Origin: Candidatus Cloacimonadota bacterium
GTDB lineage: Bacteria > Cloacimonadota > Cloacimonadia > JGIOTU-2
NCBI GenBank assembly: GCA_021158425.1
Contig: JAGGUR010000133.1
Location: 1 to 8,749 of the forward strand
DNA length: 8,749 nt
Direction: 5' to 3'
The position numbers were made by a program, and so were the translations under genes. This document shows positions 7,312 to 8,749 of this stretch, piece after piece; position 1 is the stretch's first letter, and every line of letters starts with the position of its first letter. A model generated the notes under the pieces. It saw only the letters and a program-made list of their open reading frames with translations. It did not search any database and was not told the DNA's origin.

Positions 7312-8749
<1,438 letters not shown>

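Overview
The window is AT-rich bacterial chromosomal DNA with compact housekeeping genes and intergenic stretches that carry unusual repeats. The six protein genes are an ABC-F ATPase (5' end cut off), a membrane-anchored gluzincin-type metallopeptidase, an EamA/DMT transporter, gpsA, clpB and groEL (3' end cut off). Nothing marks a plasmid, phage or transposon. The gene set fits a free-living bacterium. The AT-rich composition, the dispersed-repeat-like spacers and the clpB-groEL order suggest an uncultured candidate-phylum lineage (something like Cloacimonadota or WOR-3), but that placement is a guess and no marker here settles it.

Layout: 1-2278 reads rightward, with the ABC-F gene followed 4 bp later by a metallopeptidase gene whose HExxH site lies between two membrane segments. 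A 94-bp spacer with a strong GC-rich hairpin separates this pair from the leftward block 2373-4408 (EamA transporter and gpsA). Those two genes are separated by 143 bp filled almost completely by a heptad-periodic array: CAAATNN on the left arm and its complement ATTTGNN on the right arm. The divergent region 4409-4689 between gpsA and clpB holds a second GC-rich nested hairpin, a nearly perfect CIRCE operator and a good sigma-70-type promoter. From 4690 to the window end, clpB and groEL form a rightward stress operon.

How the genes work together: ClpB (disaggregase) and GroEL (folding chamber) are proteostasis machines, and one CIRCE site upstream of both implies HrcA control. groES, the usual upstream partner of groEL, is absent from the junction. 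GpsA makes sn-glycerol 3-phosphate for phospholipids. The ABC-F protein probably acts on ribosomes. The peptidase and the transporter sit in the membrane with unknown substrates.

No clearly new multi-gene system is visible. The items most worth following are the heptad inverted array, the paired GC-rich hairpin elements, and the CIRCE-controlled clpB-groEL operon lacking groES.
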